Notes under the pieces: generated by a model | What the model saw: the letters and a program-made list of their open reading frames with translations, nothing else | Told to the model about the DNA's origin: nothing | Databases searched by the model: none | Made by a program: the position numbers and the translations under genes | NCBI GenBank assembly: GCA_949358305.1 | Contig: OX442315.1 | Span: 16,890,427 to 16,954,426 of the forward strand | DNA: 64,000 bases | Direction of reading: 5' to 3' | Source: Strigamia acuminata | Taxonomy: Eukaryota; Arthropoda; Chilopoda; Geophilomorpha; Linotaeniidae | Shown: positions 33,814 to 44,768 of the stretch, piece by piece | How positions within the stretch are numbered: the stretch's first letter is position 1 | Layout: each line of letters opens with the position of its first letter

Positions 33814-36464
33814 GCCCCAACTTTTCCTTTATGAATTAGTTACAAGGCACCAAACCTAACACTCTCTCTCCTCTCTCTCTCACACACACACGTATATCCT
33901 TTTCACCCGTTGCGTACGAGATTCCTAACAGCAAATAAACATGTCGATGAATAATAAATGCTCGCAGTTTCCAGATAGAGACTGGCGGCACATTAAATCT
34001 GCAGTCAATCAGAGTTCAATTAAGGCTGATGCAACTTCCTTGTACGTCTGCTTTACCATTCTTTAGACGACGTGCTCGTTTGCAACTTGTGCAATACCCG
34101 AATCGACTTTCAACTCTCCCCTTTGCAGCGATAAGATTTAGTCGCCCGCGCTTCCGTCACAACTTTTAAAAGTGCACGTGCTGATTTTACATCAACTTTT
34201 TTTGTCGAGCTCCCTTTTTTTAACGTGTGAAATCGCTCACGTAATCTCATTTTCAAAAAGGCGTTTGCAGTGAGTGACGAGTGCGATATGCTGTTTTCCC
34301 GGCGTGGCAAGTACAAAGTGTACAGTTAATCAAATAATAAAATTCGTCCTTTCCAACTTAGCAAAATTCGCTACAAATTTTTCAACAAGATATTTTTTAA
34401 ATTTAATTTTTTGTGTAACCGCGCGAATAAACTGTAATTATTAAAAAAAGCAATTTTTATCATATTTTTCGCAAATAATCTTTAAAAATGTAAGGTTTAT
34501 TATATCGTATTGTATTATATTATATGTATTATAATGTCTGGCCACACGAAAACCTTTTCTACCCCTAACTCATAAAACCATCTATGATTTACGCGTCTAA
34601 ACCGATTAAATGATAACAAAACTCAGGGGTTCTCGCCTCTTATTTCTCATATATAGTCATCAGGATTCGTAAAGAATCTTTATTCATGAACCACCCTGAA
34701 TTAAGGACCTGAAGGACTTGAAAACACCGGAATTGTATTAAACGTGCTTAAAAATCCTTGAATTAGAGTACTGTTCAGTGTTTAGGATTGATGCAGAAAC
34801 ATTTCAAACATTTTCAACAAAAAAGTTATAAAATTGCATTTTTTCAGTATTTTATCAGTATGCGGATCACCTGTTCCCATTACAACACAGAAGTTAATTA
34901 GTATTGGAGCTGGGATTTCCAGTTGTTTGTCTTCCTTGACTGATTTAAGGTAATGCTTCCGTCTGTTGCAAGAACATATGCCACCTACGTCTAACCTCTC
35001 TAGTTCTTGGTGCAAATGCAAAGTATTTTCCTTAAAAAATGTTCCCAGCTGCAATTACAAATTATAAAACACACAAATATTCGTTTGTTTAAATTGTTAT
35101 CTCATAATTACAAATTTTTTTTTTAAAAAAAATGAGATATAAAACGAAAATAATAAATAAATGAAACTTTGTGTGCCACGCTCGTCATCTCATCTCATTT
35201 ATCACCAAACGTGGACAAAATAAATACACCACACCCACAATTACACAGCAGTAATGACCTTACCACACAGAAATTCAATATCAGCAAACGATATAAAAAG
35301 AGGGCCAGCAAAAAGCGAAAGCAACGAAATGATGGCGTTTAGTCAAGCATAGTGTAAAGCGAGAAGGGACGTTGGCTTTCAGTCCTAGTGATCATGCACG
35401 CTTGATTGATATCACTTTCTATCCTAACTTGGTCACTTTGCGAGGTTGACCTAGTCGCCCATCTTGTTCCCGCCATTTGTCATGACAAACATCATCCCTT
35501 AGAGGTCTCTTGATTTACATTCGCTCACACTGTCTAGAGCACGCACCCAGTCGACTGTCGTTGATCTGTGCCACGACCTCGCCGCCCTCTTCACGTCACT
35601 CTTTACATCATTCCTCCAATGACAAATCCTTAAAAACGCTTCCAGACATCGCACCCATCAAAAAAATTAATCAATCTTTCCTTTTTTCCTTTCCTTTCTC
35701 AACATCTCAACCTCCTTCTTCCAACATAAACCTTCCTCCAATTTATTTCCCTTTAAAATTAAAAAAAAAAAAATTCTCCACAAAAAAAAAAAGAAAAAAG
35801 AAAACACAAGTGCAACCAAGTTACTAATCAAATCTTTAACGCCATATAATTACAAGGAGGTCCACCATCATTAAAAAGCCAATAATTATAATCAAAAATT
35901 ATTTCGTCGTCAAATGTCACGAAAATCGACAAACTGCCTGGTATTAAGTGTTGTTGCCTCGGTCGTCGTTGCCTGCACGCGCTCATTAAAAGGCGCTCAA
36001 CTTGTCGCATTTTGAATGAATAAATGAAGGAATGATTTTGATGAATTGGTCCCGCCTTCGTGTTAATCCATTCACATTTAAAACACTGGACTTTTACAGC
36101 GCCCCGATGTCTCTTCCTCAAAATTAACCTTTTTCGCTTTCTCTCTCTCTCTCTCTCGCTCGCTCTTTCCCTACTTTATCCGCGGGACAATGGAAATCGA
36201 TTTAATTAGTCTGTCCAAAGTGGAAGGAAAAGCGGCTTCTTCTTCATTCGACTCTTAATTGCTTTTCTGATTTAGACGATGCTCAGCTGATTCTTCTTCA
36301 GCTCCGCTGAACTCGACCTCTTTCTTACCAGGGCGATGAGAAAAATCTTTTCAAAACAAGAGTGAGGATCACCCTTGATTAGTTTGCTCATCATAACGCA
36401 TCACCTGACAGGATCCCTCGACTTAACCCCTCAACTTTCTCCTCTTTTTCTGTGTTGCGAGGCG
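33814..36464. other. Non-coding DNA, no 3' LTR found
   Basis: Directly after the BEL/Pao frame there is a CT/CA microsatellite (about 33861-33891) and ordinary A/T-rich sequence. No copy of the 29445-29845 region is seen. A TATA-type word lies near 35.29 kb. A CT repeat lies at about 36138-36165. No coding exon is recognised. Confidence 0.55.
35292..35299 (+). promoter_or_regulatory. TATA-box-like sequence, candidate promoter
   Basis: TATAAAAA sits in GATATAAAAAGAGG. Some 80 bp downstream is AAGGGACGTTGGCTTTCAGT, whose TCAGT resembles an arthropod initiator but is farther from the TATA than usual. A similar AAGGGACG…TTTCAG pairing follows the TATA at 10.9 kb. No open frame follows, so this is only a weak lead. 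Confidence 0.2.
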
Positions 36465-36480
36465 AATTATATTACAGCTA

Positions 36481-36616
36481 AGGCAATAAATGTTGTTAAC
36501 TATAGGCTTGTCCAATATTATTAAATAAAAACTAGTACTTTAAAGAAAAAATACCAGGGGGAGGGCTTGACCCTTACCCCCGGTCTAGCCCGAGACCTGA
36601 TTCCAGTCCAATTTTA
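36481..36616 (+). repeat. DIRS element 2, left inverted terminal repeat
   Basis: 136 bp matching the complement of the right repeat at all positions except one missing base near 36604. It shares GGCTTGTCCAAT and AGTACTTTAAAGAAAAAA with element 1, while the GC-rich middle (CCAGGGGGAGGGCTTGACCC) is unrelated. Confidence 0.92.
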
Positions 36617-37382
36617 CTAGCCAAGCTTTCTGCACGCGTTTTTTCGCGTCCAAGAAAAATTTTGGTTATTTTATAGTTTTTGCTTTTTTACATCTTCTAC
36701 CCCCAATTTACGATGGGCCCTACTAAAGTTAGAGGTAAGAAGTCATCTGAAGATGTTTCAAACTCCGAAAAAGCACGGAGAACGCGTGGTCACCCGACCA
36801 CCGCTAAGCCTAACTTCACTAAGACACGTGCTGACATTCATCACGAATCCATCGCGCCCTAGAATTTTTAGTTATTTTGAATAATTTTTGCCCTTTTTCA
36901 ATACGAATCCTGTATAATCTAGAGGTAGGAAGTCCGTTTTTCTCGTTTCAAGTGCCAAAAGGGTTAGAAAATGCACGTAGCCGCCTGCGCGCCGTTAGGA
37001 CTAACGATTTCAACACGTGACGAGATTCATCACGAGCCTATCGCGTCCTCGACCTCGGCCCAGATAAGAACCCTGCTAGTTGGATCCATCGTCAACATCC
37101 CACATTTGTCTTCAAAGAAGCAAATTGAACGAATCAAAGAGGAATTTAACGGTATACGGAATCTGATTGGGGCCGACTTAATCGTCTCGCACGTTGCGAA
37201 TAGTCAAATGCCTAACTCCGAAATGGAACTTTCTTCCCAAGCAATTGAAAAGCTTATTTTCATGGCCTTTTCTCAATAACCAGACAGGTGGGGCTCCTCT
37301 TCAGCGGGAGGAGTCTACCGACCAACCAAAAATGTCTCGATCTCGTAGAGACGAGTGGGGTTTGGCTCAGTCTGAGAATCAC

Positions 37383-37449
37383 GTAAGTTTTGTTTTTTGC
37401 TACATGATTTGATTTTGATTGATCACACGTGGTTGCTGACTGGTTGTAG
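37383..37449 (+). other. Conserved intron 1 position in DIRS element 2 (67 bp)
   Basis: The donor GTAAGT and acceptor TTGTAG bracket 67 bp, the same length as in element 1, although the inner sequences differ. This supports real splicing in the family's ancestor. Confidence 0.6.
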
Positions 37450-38099
37450 TCAGATGTTTCACTGTTCAAATTTGAATCGTCGGGCTCCGGCACTTCAGAT
37501 GATCGAACGAATTTCGTTCAAGAATAACAGTCAACTCGTTCAGTCTCAAATTCACCATCCCATTTGATGATGACTCCGTCCGTTCTTCAGTCGATTCCAG
37601 CGGTCACAATGATGATGCGTCCTTCTGCACGAGTCATCCGCGAGGAAATGTGTCAAAAAATTTGAGTTAACTGGCTTCAGCTGCCCTAACTAACAGTTTT
37701 AAGGCACATTTTCCTTGCCCAAATCGTCAAGTTCCCTTCTGAAAAGGGGAAATAAGATGGATGAGGACGTGAAAGCCTACGTAGGAGTGCGTAACAAGCC
37801 ATCTATTTTCTGCGTGAACGTTTTTTACGTAGATTGAATGGCATAGTTGCTCGCGTGGGCTCAATTTTGGCCAGATTTTCAAACGTTCAGCACAACAACA
37901 CACGCCCCTATGAGCAGGGAAGAGCTGTTGTATGCCAACAAAGCAATTTTCAATAGTACGAATATGATGAACGCGATTAGCACTGAAAGACTTTTTAACG
38001 TCGTACAAAGTTTGAGCGCCATAAAGCTGATATGGTGTAGCATATCCGCAACTCAGATAGAGATATCCCTTTTCAAGGGCAATTTTTTGAACGTTTTCA

Positions 38100-38161
38100 G
38101 TAATTTTTTATTGCTTCAAAAAATTTTTTCACTAACAACTTATTGTTTTTTGTAAATTTAG
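38100..38161 (+). other. Conserved intron 2 position in DIRS element 2 (62 bp)
   Basis: The donor GTAATT follows the FSN codons exactly as in element 1, and the acceptor is AATTTAG. The sequence is T-rich. It supports intron 2 of the first element. Confidence 0.5.
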
Positions 38162-38335
38162 AGAAATAAGCAGTTCAGTTCGCGTTAGTAGACCGACCCA
38201 GGAACATAAATCCCGCGAAGGGTTTCCGGCATGATAGTCGAACTCGCCGGACTTTTAACCGGTCAACCGATAAGGGGAGACAATTTTCGCCCATGAACAG
38301 AGGAGAGAGAGAACAGGAACGTAGCTTTCGTACAC

Positions 38336-38427
38336 AGCGGAGGTTTTGCCCGTTATAAAGCGGAAAATTTGTCCGCTAGAAAGCAGAGGCTTTGTCCGCT
38401 ACAAAACGGGACCTTTTTGCCCGGTTT
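38336..38427 (+). repeat. Four tandem 23-bp repeats in the decayed gag
   Basis: Four imperfect units of AGCGGAGGTTTTGCCCGNTA type, each 23 bp long. They probably derive from 24-bp codon repeats for a Gly/Phe/Arg/Tyr-rich nucleic-acid-binding tail. The present 23-bp spacing shifts the frame at each unit, in keeping with decay. Confidence 0.65.
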
Positions 38428-38796
38428 TCGGATTTTTCTCTCAACAGCGCACATGAGTTGTGGCTGCGAATGTTGCTGCACAACAAGGAAATGTTCCCGC
38501 TTCAAGGCAGAAGTTGAGTTATTTATTTTACCAACAAGCGGAGGCCAAATATTGTCAGTACCCATGAGCTTCAACTAGTTTTTTTGTGCTTCTAAGTTGA
38601 TAACGAGAATAGTGATCTCATCACCTCAAATGTTTGTTTGTCTTGCAAATATAATAGTCGACATGCTCAACTTTTGTCGCAACTTGCCATTACCTTGCTG
38701 TACCAGTGTTTTGCTTTCATTCTTGCCCGAGACAATCATATTATTTGCGTAGCGCCGTACAACAATCGAGAAACTGTTTTCGTATCAAATTTGACT

Positions 38797-38830
38797 TTTA
38801 TTTTATTTTATTTTATTTTATTTTATTTTA
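38797..38830 (+). repeat. (TTTTA)n tract
   Basis: About seven pentanucleotide units in a row. It lies inside DIRS element 2, in the part that lacks coding homology. Confidence 0.9.
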
Positions 38831-39582
38831 CTTTACACAGTTCAATAAAATTATTTTACACTACTACTGATTAGTGTTAACATTATTTTAAAGGTGAGAC
38901 GAAAGAAATTGGAGGTGAATTTTCTTTTCTCTTAGAAGATGAACTTAAATTGCAAATCTTTTAATGTTTTCTAATGCGAATGCAAATAGTCCTTTGAAAA
39001 ATTCGACCATTCATGTTTGCTTTTTAACAAATGAATTTTGCACGTTTAGAGTTTTCCCACATCCTCAAATATCAGATTAGGCTCTGGTGTGGAGGAAAAC
39101 AAAGCTCTTTTACAATATCAATTGAAACTTTTGATTAATGTGAGATTTAACAAGAACTGCATGGCTATTTACAAAATAAACTTTATCTTTTTTCTGTGTG
39201 TCAGGTTGCTTCATGATGTAGTTTTTTCTGCCAAGTGAGGAGTCACATCCAACATGACCTTTCTCGCATGTTAATTTTCCTTACTTAATTTGTTAAATTC
39301 ATGCCGAATTTTCACTTGTTCCTCACTTTATCCTTCTTCTGGAACACCGGTTATTTATCTAGGTAATTCAGAGTTTTTCTTTCCCACCACTAAGTGGTGG
39401 TTGATATATATTTTTTACTAACATGACGGCAAAATCTTAGAGAGCCTCACGATTAATATTGCTACATTTTAATTTTTAGGATGAAAATCTGTTTGTATAT
39501 TTGTTACTTGTTAGTTGTCAAAATATCGACAACGCACCTCGAGATGTAATTGGAAATTATGTTCATATCAGCTCAGTGTAAT

Positions 39583-39640
39583 AAAGTGGGCGGAACAACC
39601 TACCACATGAACCCGAGGTTCGGGTCCCACTCTCGAGATG
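39583..39640 (+). repeat. tRNA-like sequence, possible SINE head
   Basis: GGTTCGGGTCC agrees with the pol III B box at ten of eleven positions and is followed by CTCGAGAT and T/C-rich DNA. It is related in layout to the sequence at 3.48 kb. If it is a SINE, it has inserted into DIRS element 2. Confidence 0.3.
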
Positions 39641-40559
39641 TTTCTCTTTCCCAGATTCGAGACGCCGTCTTTTTTCTATTATATAAAATTTATTTATAAA
39701 ATATACATAATGCCCTCTCGGAAGACGACGAAAGAAAGGAGGGAGAAGATTTGACCCTCTTTTAAACTATTGCCATCTTTATAATCTCAGCATTCCGTAC
39801 TCTGCAGTGCCAGCTACCTCCTAATCTGAATAAACGTTTTTTCAATTGTCACTGAAGTCAACCGTATATTTATGCCTTCTATTTAAGCGATTTGTCATCT
39901 TTACTTTCCACCTAATTTTTCCCACGCCATACCTCATAAGAAATCAGAGTTGAGTTTGGAAGAATCGTGCTTGGAAGCACATTTTTATTACGAGGTTCAC
40001 CATCTAACACATTTGTTAATAATATATACCAAAACTTTGTTAACAAATAAAGGTCCCGCCTATTTTATACTTATGTAATATGGGAAGATGTAGGTCCTTT
40101 TGCATCCACATGATTTTATTCGTCTTGACACAATGTCTTATCTTTTCGGTTTGGTTTTTATTATCATCCTACACACAGGTTTGTAATTAAAATAATCCAA
40201 GTTTGTAACAACCTGATGACCCTCGATTTGGCATACCTAGATGATTCATCGGAATGTGTAATATCATTAATGAAACATTAGCCTAAACTTTTAACGTCTT
40301 AACTTGGGAAGAATTACACGGACCACAGATTTAATTTTTAGACACGATAATTGCGAAGAGCATTGCCACGGTCCTGGCCTGGTTAATACACACCCCTGAA
40401 AATCTAGTTCTTCTAAACCTTTGTTTCTAGTTGAACTTAACGACGTGACATATGAATCTTAAATACCAAAATAGTCGCTCTACCAGAGTAGCAGTAAATG
40501 GGCGTTTACTCCTCGTAAAATATCAAATATCAAACTGAGAATTTTGTTCTTCATAATGG

Positions 40560-40914
40560 TAACGTGATGTTTCGAGAGATTGAATTAGAATTAAGAATGC
40601 CTACGTCTTTTAGCCCTCCCCTTGGCAGGGAAAGCTTCCATAACCTTAAACTCGTGTCGACCAAGGTAGTTTTCTCTACCAATTTGTGTGTTTTTTCCCC
40701 TTCTAGGGAGGAGAAAATCATCTTTATCCACTCCTTTCGTTCTACCTTATTTTGAGGACAAGGAATTATGTCCAGTCCCGGGCACAATAATTCTTATATC
40801 TTCCGAGCGGCGGATTGGTCCTCTGCTTCGGTCTTTTATAAGTTTTATAGTCACCCAGTCGAAAAGATTTTGAGTGATTTTATCTTAGTGGTTAGTGGAG
40901 GCTACAAAGAGCCT
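40560..40914 (+). pseudogene. Recombinase C-terminal remnant of DIRS element 2
   Basis: Near 40790-40905 one frame encodes FRAADWSSASVFYKFYSHP and ends in GGYKEP. This aligns with the last 45 residues of the element 1 recombinase (AADWSTARTFHNHYNKP … GYEQP) and keeps the Trp and the nucleophile Tyr. Just upstream, DKELCPV matches DTDLCPV of element 1 in the same frame, but the ~75 residues that should lie between them, including the His-x-x-Arg motif, are deleted. It cannot be catalytically active. Confidence 0.8.
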
Positions 40915-41015
40915 ATAGTTAACAACATTTATTGCCTTAGCTGTAATATAATTGAATATTTTGCTAAGTTATGACGCAAAATATGAATTATATAAAGAGG
41001 CAATAAATGTTGTTA
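40910..41015 (+). repeat. DIRS element 2 internal complementary region
   Basis: The first part is the complement of the left end back to AATT (36465), and the second is the complement of the right end from AATT (41386). They are joined by a shared AATT, a 4-bp match against the 3-bp match in element 1. Confidence 0.9.
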
Positions 41016-41204
41016 TTTCCCACCCTTCTGTTTGTTTTCTATGCTTCCTTGTTGAAAGTTTTTTGCCACCCTTACAACATTTATTTATTTTATTTTATTG
41101 AATTTTTAGATCGCCAATAAGTCGATCCGTCATGCCTTTTCGATGCTTTTTCAGTAAATAAAGTTTTATTTCTGAATTCCTGTGGTTTTTATTTCTCAGT
41201 TCCT

Positions 41205-41341
41205 TAAAATTGGACTAGGAATCAGGTCTCGGGCTAGACCGGGGGTAAGGGTCAAGCCCTCCCCCTGGTATTTTTTCTTTAAAGTACTAGTTTTTATTTA
41301 ATAATATTGGACAAGCCTATAGTTAACAACATTTATTGCCT
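41205..41341 (-). repeat. DIRS element 2, right inverted terminal repeat
   Basis: Complement of 36481-36616 with one extra base. A 48-bp extension follows to the end of the element, different from the left extension. Confidence 0.92.
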
Positions 41342-42689
41342 CTTTATATAATTCATATTTTGCGTCATAACTTAGCAAAATATTCAATTCTCGCTTCTTT
41401 CTATCCCACACATGTTCCAACATTAAAATTATTTTTCAATTTTCACTCTAAGCCTAATTCTCCATAAATTACATCTAATTCCAGAGCGCCTTATGAAAAA
41501 TACTACTTCTTAATTGATCAAACTCCGCTTAATCCGTAAAGGAAACGAGCAACTTGGTCCCACCTGTGCTCCTCTTTCCTTTTTTTATGATTGGATTATT
41601 ACACTTAAAAAGTTTTTTGAATTTCTTTTTCACATAACTTTTTTGAGAGAGAGAGAAAAAAATAACTGCCAGATGCTACATGCAGATTGTGTAAAGATAA
41701 GAGAACACAAATAAAATTACTAAATATACTTTTTTTTTTAATATAAAACTTTAACGTCTAAATATTATTGTCGACAATACACAGTTTGCGGCAGCTATTT
41801 TTCCCTTACAATTATGACATTTTTTACACTATATTTAGTGTAAGGCAAAAGTGTTAGGATTTGGGTGGTGGTTAAAGTTTTATGTTATAGTTATAAAATT
41901 AAACTTAACTTGTACATGTCACGCGATTTCTAAAACTAGTATTGTCTCATCAACATAAAAAGAGAGAATTCCTGTTTTTAACTGTTTAAAAACAATGCTG
42001 CAACTATATTATTGTATATTAAAAGGAAAAAAAATTAAATATACCGTAACGCGTGAATGAAGCAGAGAATTTAAAATGGCAGCAAAAGACGTCATGCTAA
42101 TGCAAATTTTTAGCCAGTGACGTAAATAGTGAAAAACTACCAGATTGGCTACGCTATTTTCAGATATAGTGTAAGCTCCGATAGAGTTATAAATTTTCGA
42201 CTAAGCTTATAGCCATAACAGGGGTTTTTATAAAAAAAGAATACTTTTTCCTTACAAATATGCCATTAATGTTTGATCCCCAATGTGCAGTGACACAATT
42301 CGGTATTTTTTTCTTTCAATTTTGTGATTTAAGTCAACTTATTTCAACAAATCTATCTTCTTTGCTTCGCATATTGTTAATCGTTATCTGCTAAACACCC
42401 TTCCCCGTATCCCCCGCCGTTGTAAAGCCAAAAGCGAAAGCAATAGATACCATTGCTCAAATTGATTTTGGTGTGTGTGGTTTAACCATACTTGGAGATT
42501 AGAACAGAATGCAGTGCAATCAATTTGAACTAAACTAATTTGTAGTTTTAAAATGTCTACTAAATTACGAATTTTTTGAAAATGATTTACTTACTAAAGT
42601 TTGCGCCCGATTTCATGAATTCATGATGCTAAATCCAGACTTTGCATTCCGTTCTACTGTACACACAGAACCCCTGTAGACATCTTGTT

Positions 42690-42895
42690 GTTATATCAGT
42701 ATTAGGCCGAACTTACTAAGCTTAATATTGCTAAACCAAGGAAAATAAACAGCAATACCAATAAATCAATTTTAAATATATGTAATTCAAAATTTGAACT
42801 GTATTTGAACCATGTTAACCGTCTATGCAGACAGTGATGCACAGTTTGAATTTAACATCAAGTTATCGGGCGTGAACCGTAAAGGAAAAGCTGCC
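42690..42895 (+). repeat. Unknown dispersed repeat, copy 1
   Basis: It begins near AGTATTAGGCCGAAC and ends with a segment whose translation contains DAQFEFNIKL. The same two parts, in the same order, occur at 55.61-56.06 kb with a MITE between them. The family is unknown; the end segment differs from its partner in a way that keeps a similar peptide, so it may come from a coding element. Confidence 0.4.
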
Positions 42896-43921
42896 ACCTA
42901 CAAAGATGCAGCCTAGCTTAGATGCGACTCGCTGTTATTGGGCTCATTTCAAGTCTAAATGCAAGTTAAACTGATTGGACAACATGTTCCCTCATTTCTT
43001 TAATGATTTTCTACCATATTTACATCACATGATGACATTTGGCATTTAGAAAATGCCAAAATGCCAAAATGTTGACATTTACAATGTAAACATTTTAAAA
43101 TTTCTACATTCAAACCTTTATAAAAGAAAATCTATCATTAGATCATCACGTGATCCAATAAAATACATTTACTAATGCTATCAAAAACATTTTCCCATTA
43201 AGGTAAGAAATAAAATTTTTTTTTTAAAAATAAATTGAATTTCCTTGAGAGATAAATGGATGGCGGTCAAAACATCTTGTGTAAAGATATTGTTAGTTTG
43301 AAAAGCTAAAAGCAAACACAATTTGCACGGTTCAATGATTTCATGAATTCAGCCAACAAATAGTCGGATATTAAGAACAACAAATCTTTGTCCTAACCTG
43401 CTTTGCTATCGGCTGGCTTTTTGCCACAAGTAACCACACACAATTTAATTTCTTCAACAGCACGGCCGCCATCAGTGGAAGATGCTTACCATGCTCTGGC
43501 AGTTCACTCCCTCCGGCACACAAAAACATCATTTCTGCACTCAAGTGCGCTCACGTCGGCTCCACTCCAATAGGTGCATCTCGCAAATTGGCTGCTTAAT
43601 TGCAAGATCACCTGCAGCAATAGGCAATCTTCTTAATGCATCACACACACACATATCTCTATTGTGTATTTCCACTTGCACTATGCTGCATGACATATTG
43701 CACACTTAACAGTGTCAAGTACAAAGATTGAACAATTTAACTCCCCTTTCCACTCCTTGAAAAAATTAATTGCAACTATTTCATTGTGTCTCAAAGTGTT
43801 AAGACCACTTTAAATTTGAAAAAATAAATTCTTCACTTAAAAAACTAACTTTAAACCAATGTTCACGTAGCGTAACATTTTCTTCAAACTCATTAAAACT
43901 TTATTTTTTCCTTTCTTCTAG

Positions 43922-44376
43922 TACTAATTGCAAAAATATATTTTACTACGTATTGCTTTTCACTTAGTGCATTCCAAACTGTACAGCATTTCGCGGAATT
44001 AAGTAAATTATTTGGACGTTAAATACTGCATTTCGTAATTGTTGGAGATGTTGTTCGGTGCGTCACCGTCAGGTGCCATATTTGCATAAATGTAAACTAA
44101 TGAAAGAATAAATCTTACTCCCTGCCAATCAACCAAACCAGAATCATGTCAATCATTTTATCTCTAAATACAATCTACACATCAAACTGACATCCATAAA
44201 TAATCTTAACAGTAATACAATTGAAAAAATGCATTTGAAAATGCATATAAAAATGCATTCATATTTGATAAATAATAATATTGAGAACGTATTTCGTAAT
44301 ACATTTTACAAAATGTATTATTATTTGCAAAATGCATTCTCGTAAAATATAATTTTAATGCATTTTTAACTGTATA
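43922..44376. repeat. A/T-rich MITE, GGTTCAAAAATG-type family, copy 3 with insertion
   Basis: It shares TTTCGCGGAATTAAGTAAAT and the flanking CTTTTCACTTAG-type block with the copy at 9.2 kb. The right part, with repeated AAAATGCAT words, matches the copy at 28.85 kb. About 170 bp in the middle (roughly 44040-44215) have no counterpart in the other copies and look inserted. Confidence 0.55.
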
Positions 44377-44419
44377 GGGTAATCTTTAATTCTTCAAAAA
44401 ATTAAAATGTAGAATTGTA

Positions 44420-44515
44420 TACCGTATTTTACCGATTAAGAGTCGCCCTTGAATTGTAGCCGCCCTCGAATAATAGCCGCGGCTGAGAGTGGCAGTTTTG
44501 AATAAGAGACGCGGC
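44420..44515 (+). mobile_element. ACCGTATTTTACCG-family MITE, copy B (internally deleted, right end lost)
   Basis: It keeps the left end TACCGTATTTTACCGATTAA and the following AGTCGCCC…GTAGCCGCCCTCGAAT block. It then jumps to the GGCAGTTTTGAATAAGAG near the right end; the final inverted repeat is missing. Confidence 0.7.
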
Positions 44516-44768
44516 ACAAGTTTCAATGACTTTACAAATGCACCTACTGGTAGTCATTTTTCTTTACATCTTCCACAAACAAAATCATAATAAAACATTT
44601 AAACCAAGAATATGTCTGAATTTTCAACATTTTATAACGAGATGCACCAAAATGAGAAGAACAAGAACACATATTAAATAATAAACACCCATATTATATT
44701 TATTTTCCTGGAGAGACAGAGAAAAAAACTGCTATTTTGTTTTTCAATTTGGATCTAAATTATTATTA

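Larger units (their letters stand above)
36713..38440 (+). pseudogene. Degenerate gag of DIRS element 2
   Basis: The ATG at 36713 opens a 49-codon frame with many basic residues, then stops. The homology to element 1 Gag is clear further on: the intron 1 donor after SENH at 37383, the FPCPN-QVP block near 37715 (FPCPTHQVP in element 1), an ERLFNVVQSL block near 37985 (ERRFNVVNAL in element 1), and FSN directly before the intron 2 donor at 38100. Several stops and shifts break the frame. The first ~200 bp appear duplicated in tandem (about 36657-36861 and 36862-37054). No intact product is expected. Confidence 0.75.
38428..40550. other. Unassigned filler inside DIRS element 2
   Basis: About 2 kb between the gag remnant and the recombinase tail. 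No RT, RNase H or methyltransferase motif is found in any frame. It includes a (TTTTA)n tract and a tRNA-like sequence, so foreign DNA has probably replaced or invaded pol. Confidence 0.55.
36465..41389 (+). mobile_element. Second DIRS-type element, non-autonomous, decayed interior (4.9 kb)
   Basis: The ends are AATT at 36465-36468 and 41386-41389. The inverted terminal repeats (36481-36616 and 41205-41341) are identical apart from a single 1-base gap, and an internal complementary region (40910-41015) restates both ends joined at AATT. The inner DNA holds a broken Gag, about 2 kb with no recognisable RT, and the last third of a recombinase. Well-preserved ends around a dead interior suggest that enzymes from another copy replicated it recently. 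Confidence 0.9.

Noticed and set aside
33814-34500. 3' LTR of the BEL/Pao element
   Set aside because: I compared this region with 29445-29845 by eye and found no matching block, so no LTR is annotated.
39583-39640. Functional tRNA gene
   Set aside because: Only a B-box-like T arm is convincing; acceptor and D stems do not pair. Treated as a SINE-like remnant.
38428-40550. Hidden RT domain in DIRS element 2
   Set aside because: I looked for the DLSDAY, LPFGL and IDD-type motifs and the RNase H SDAS motif in the expected interval and found none, so pol is reported as absent, not decayed.
41726-41886. Possible MITE bounded by AAAACTTTAAC and its complement
   Set aside because: Only 11 bp of A/T-rich pairing with no target duplication and no other copy seen in the window.
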